Positions 13,679 to 14,070 of a stretch of DNA of 14,070 nucleotides are shown in pieces (the stretch's first letter is position 1; every line of letters begins with the position of its first letter). A model generated the notes under the pieces. That model was not told the DNA's origin. It made no database searches and saw only the letters and a list, made by a program, of their open reading frames with translations. Origin of the DNA: Flavobacteriia bacterium (GTDB lineage Bacteria; Bacteroidota; Bacteroidia; Flavobacteriales_D; Crocinitomicaceae); the NCBI GenBank assembly GCA_009925805.1, contig RFQF01000033.1, forward strand, positions 1 through 14,070, given 5' to 3'. The position numbers were made by a program, and so were the translations under genes.

Positions 13679-14070
13679 ATTTTTTGGATAAATGCGTTCA
13701 GATGTGCTTGTTCTGCCTCCCAAGTTTCCAAGGAGGCCGCATTTCGGCTATTGTTTTTCATCCGCGCTAATTCCGTCGGATTATCTTTCATGAGCTTTAA
13801 TTGTTGGGCAATAATTTCCGGAGTGATTTGATCCATAACATAACCGCAATCATAGCCTTGGACCAAGTTTTTTATTTCAGGTTGCGGGCCACACAAAACA
13901 GCAATACCGGCCTGAAAATAATCGAAGATTTTGTTAGGGAGCGCAAGGTGAAAATTCAAGCAAGGATGCGTGTCAAAGGCTAATCCAACATCCGAGATTT
14001 GGGTGTAGGCCATCATGGATGCATAGGGTAGTCGCGGAATGAATTTGATTTGATCCTGCAATCCCAATTC
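13675..14070 (-). CDS. Glycosyltransferase, GT4-like, C-terminal part (truncated by window end)
   Basis: The minus-strand frame is open from the window edge to a TAA at 13675-13677 and gives about 131 residues without a real start; the gene continues past 14070. The visible part is the C-terminal Rossmann domain of a GT-B glycosyltransferase, with IKFIPRLPYASMMAY, then ISDVGLAFD, and the donor-binding LPNKIFDYFQAGIAVLCG followed by E near residue 85 of the fragment. This LPNK-x-FDY-x-x-AG pattern is common in GT4 enzymes of Bacteroidota surface polysaccharide loci. The C-terminal helix (TWEAEQAHLNAFIQKI) is also typical. It converges with the GT2 gene and the two stop codons overlap in the palindrome TTAA. 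Confidence 0.88.
   Translation of the reverse strand, partial: ELGLQDQIKFIPRLPYASMMAYTQISDVGLAFDTHPCLNFHLALPNKIFDYFQAGIAVLCGPQPEIKNLVQGYDCGYVMDQITPEIIAQQLKLMKDNPTELARMKNNSRNAASLETWEAEQAHLNAFIQKI

Noticed and set aside
1..14070. Mobile elements, CRISPR arrays, tRNA or rRNA genes, toxin-antitoxin or phage-defence systems
   Set aside because: No transposase, integrase, repeat-spacer pattern, cloverleaf or defence-gene signature was seen; all coding space is accounted for by metabolic, signalling and glycosyltransferase genes.

Overview
This gene-dense 14 kb window comes from a member of the Bacteroidota, most likely a flavobacterial (Flavobacteriales-type) organism. The evidence is several Bacteroidota-type -7 boxes (TAnnTTTG) lying very close to start codons, weak or absent Shine-Dalgarno sequences, a DUF3467 protein, a Bacteroidota-style saccharopine dehydrogenase and a lipoprotein with a lipocalin-like fold. 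Base composition and gene style look even across the window. I see no tRNA, rRNA, CRISPR array, insertion sequence, prophage or integrase, and no gene-free stretch longer than about 125 bases. The taxonomic placement is inference.

Left part (1-2945). The window opens with the last 23 codons of an unidentified plus-strand gene, followed by a small lipoprotein. Next comes a tight minus-strand run, thyA, folA and a 3-hydroxyanthranilate 3,4-dioxygenase gene. The first two are the coupled dTMP and tetrahydrofolate pair; the third belongs to de novo NAD synthesis or tryptophan catabolism through kynurenine. A small secreted protein of unknown function is divergent from thyA.

Middle part (2928-6298, minus strand). 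An aldo/keto reductase, a thioredoxin-reductase-like ferredoxin/flavodoxin-NADP+ reductase and a two-TM sensor histidine kinase follow each other with gaps of 42 and 2 bases. The kinase has no visible response regulator partner.

Right part (6382-13678, plus strand). The centrepiece is an H-NOX haem protein with the residues expected of an NO-selective sensor. It is followed 14 bases later by a 1254-residue cytoplasmic kinase. The kinase starts with what looks like the H-NOX-associated (HNOBA) domain and a coiled coil, the arrangement known from soluble guanylate cyclase, and continues with PAS, PAS, PAS, GAF, GAF, HisKA and HATPase. Its dimerisation domain carries an unusual insertion of about 100 residues. 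A stand-alone receiver protein follows, with its own near-leaderless promoter overlapping the kinase stop codon. The run continues with saccharopine dehydrogenase, DUF3467 and a family 2 glycosyltransferase. The most interesting reading is a split, two-component version of the soluble guanylate cyclase architecture: NO binds H-NOX, H-NOX acts on the HNOBA-kinase, and phosphate passes to a single-domain receiver whose output is not encoded here. The divergent control region (6299-6381) between the aldo/keto reductase and the H-NOX gene holds -7 boxes in both directions and a perfect 15-base palindrome.

Right edge (13675-14070, minus strand). This is the C-terminal part of a second, convergent glycosyltransferase (GT4-like) that runs off the window.
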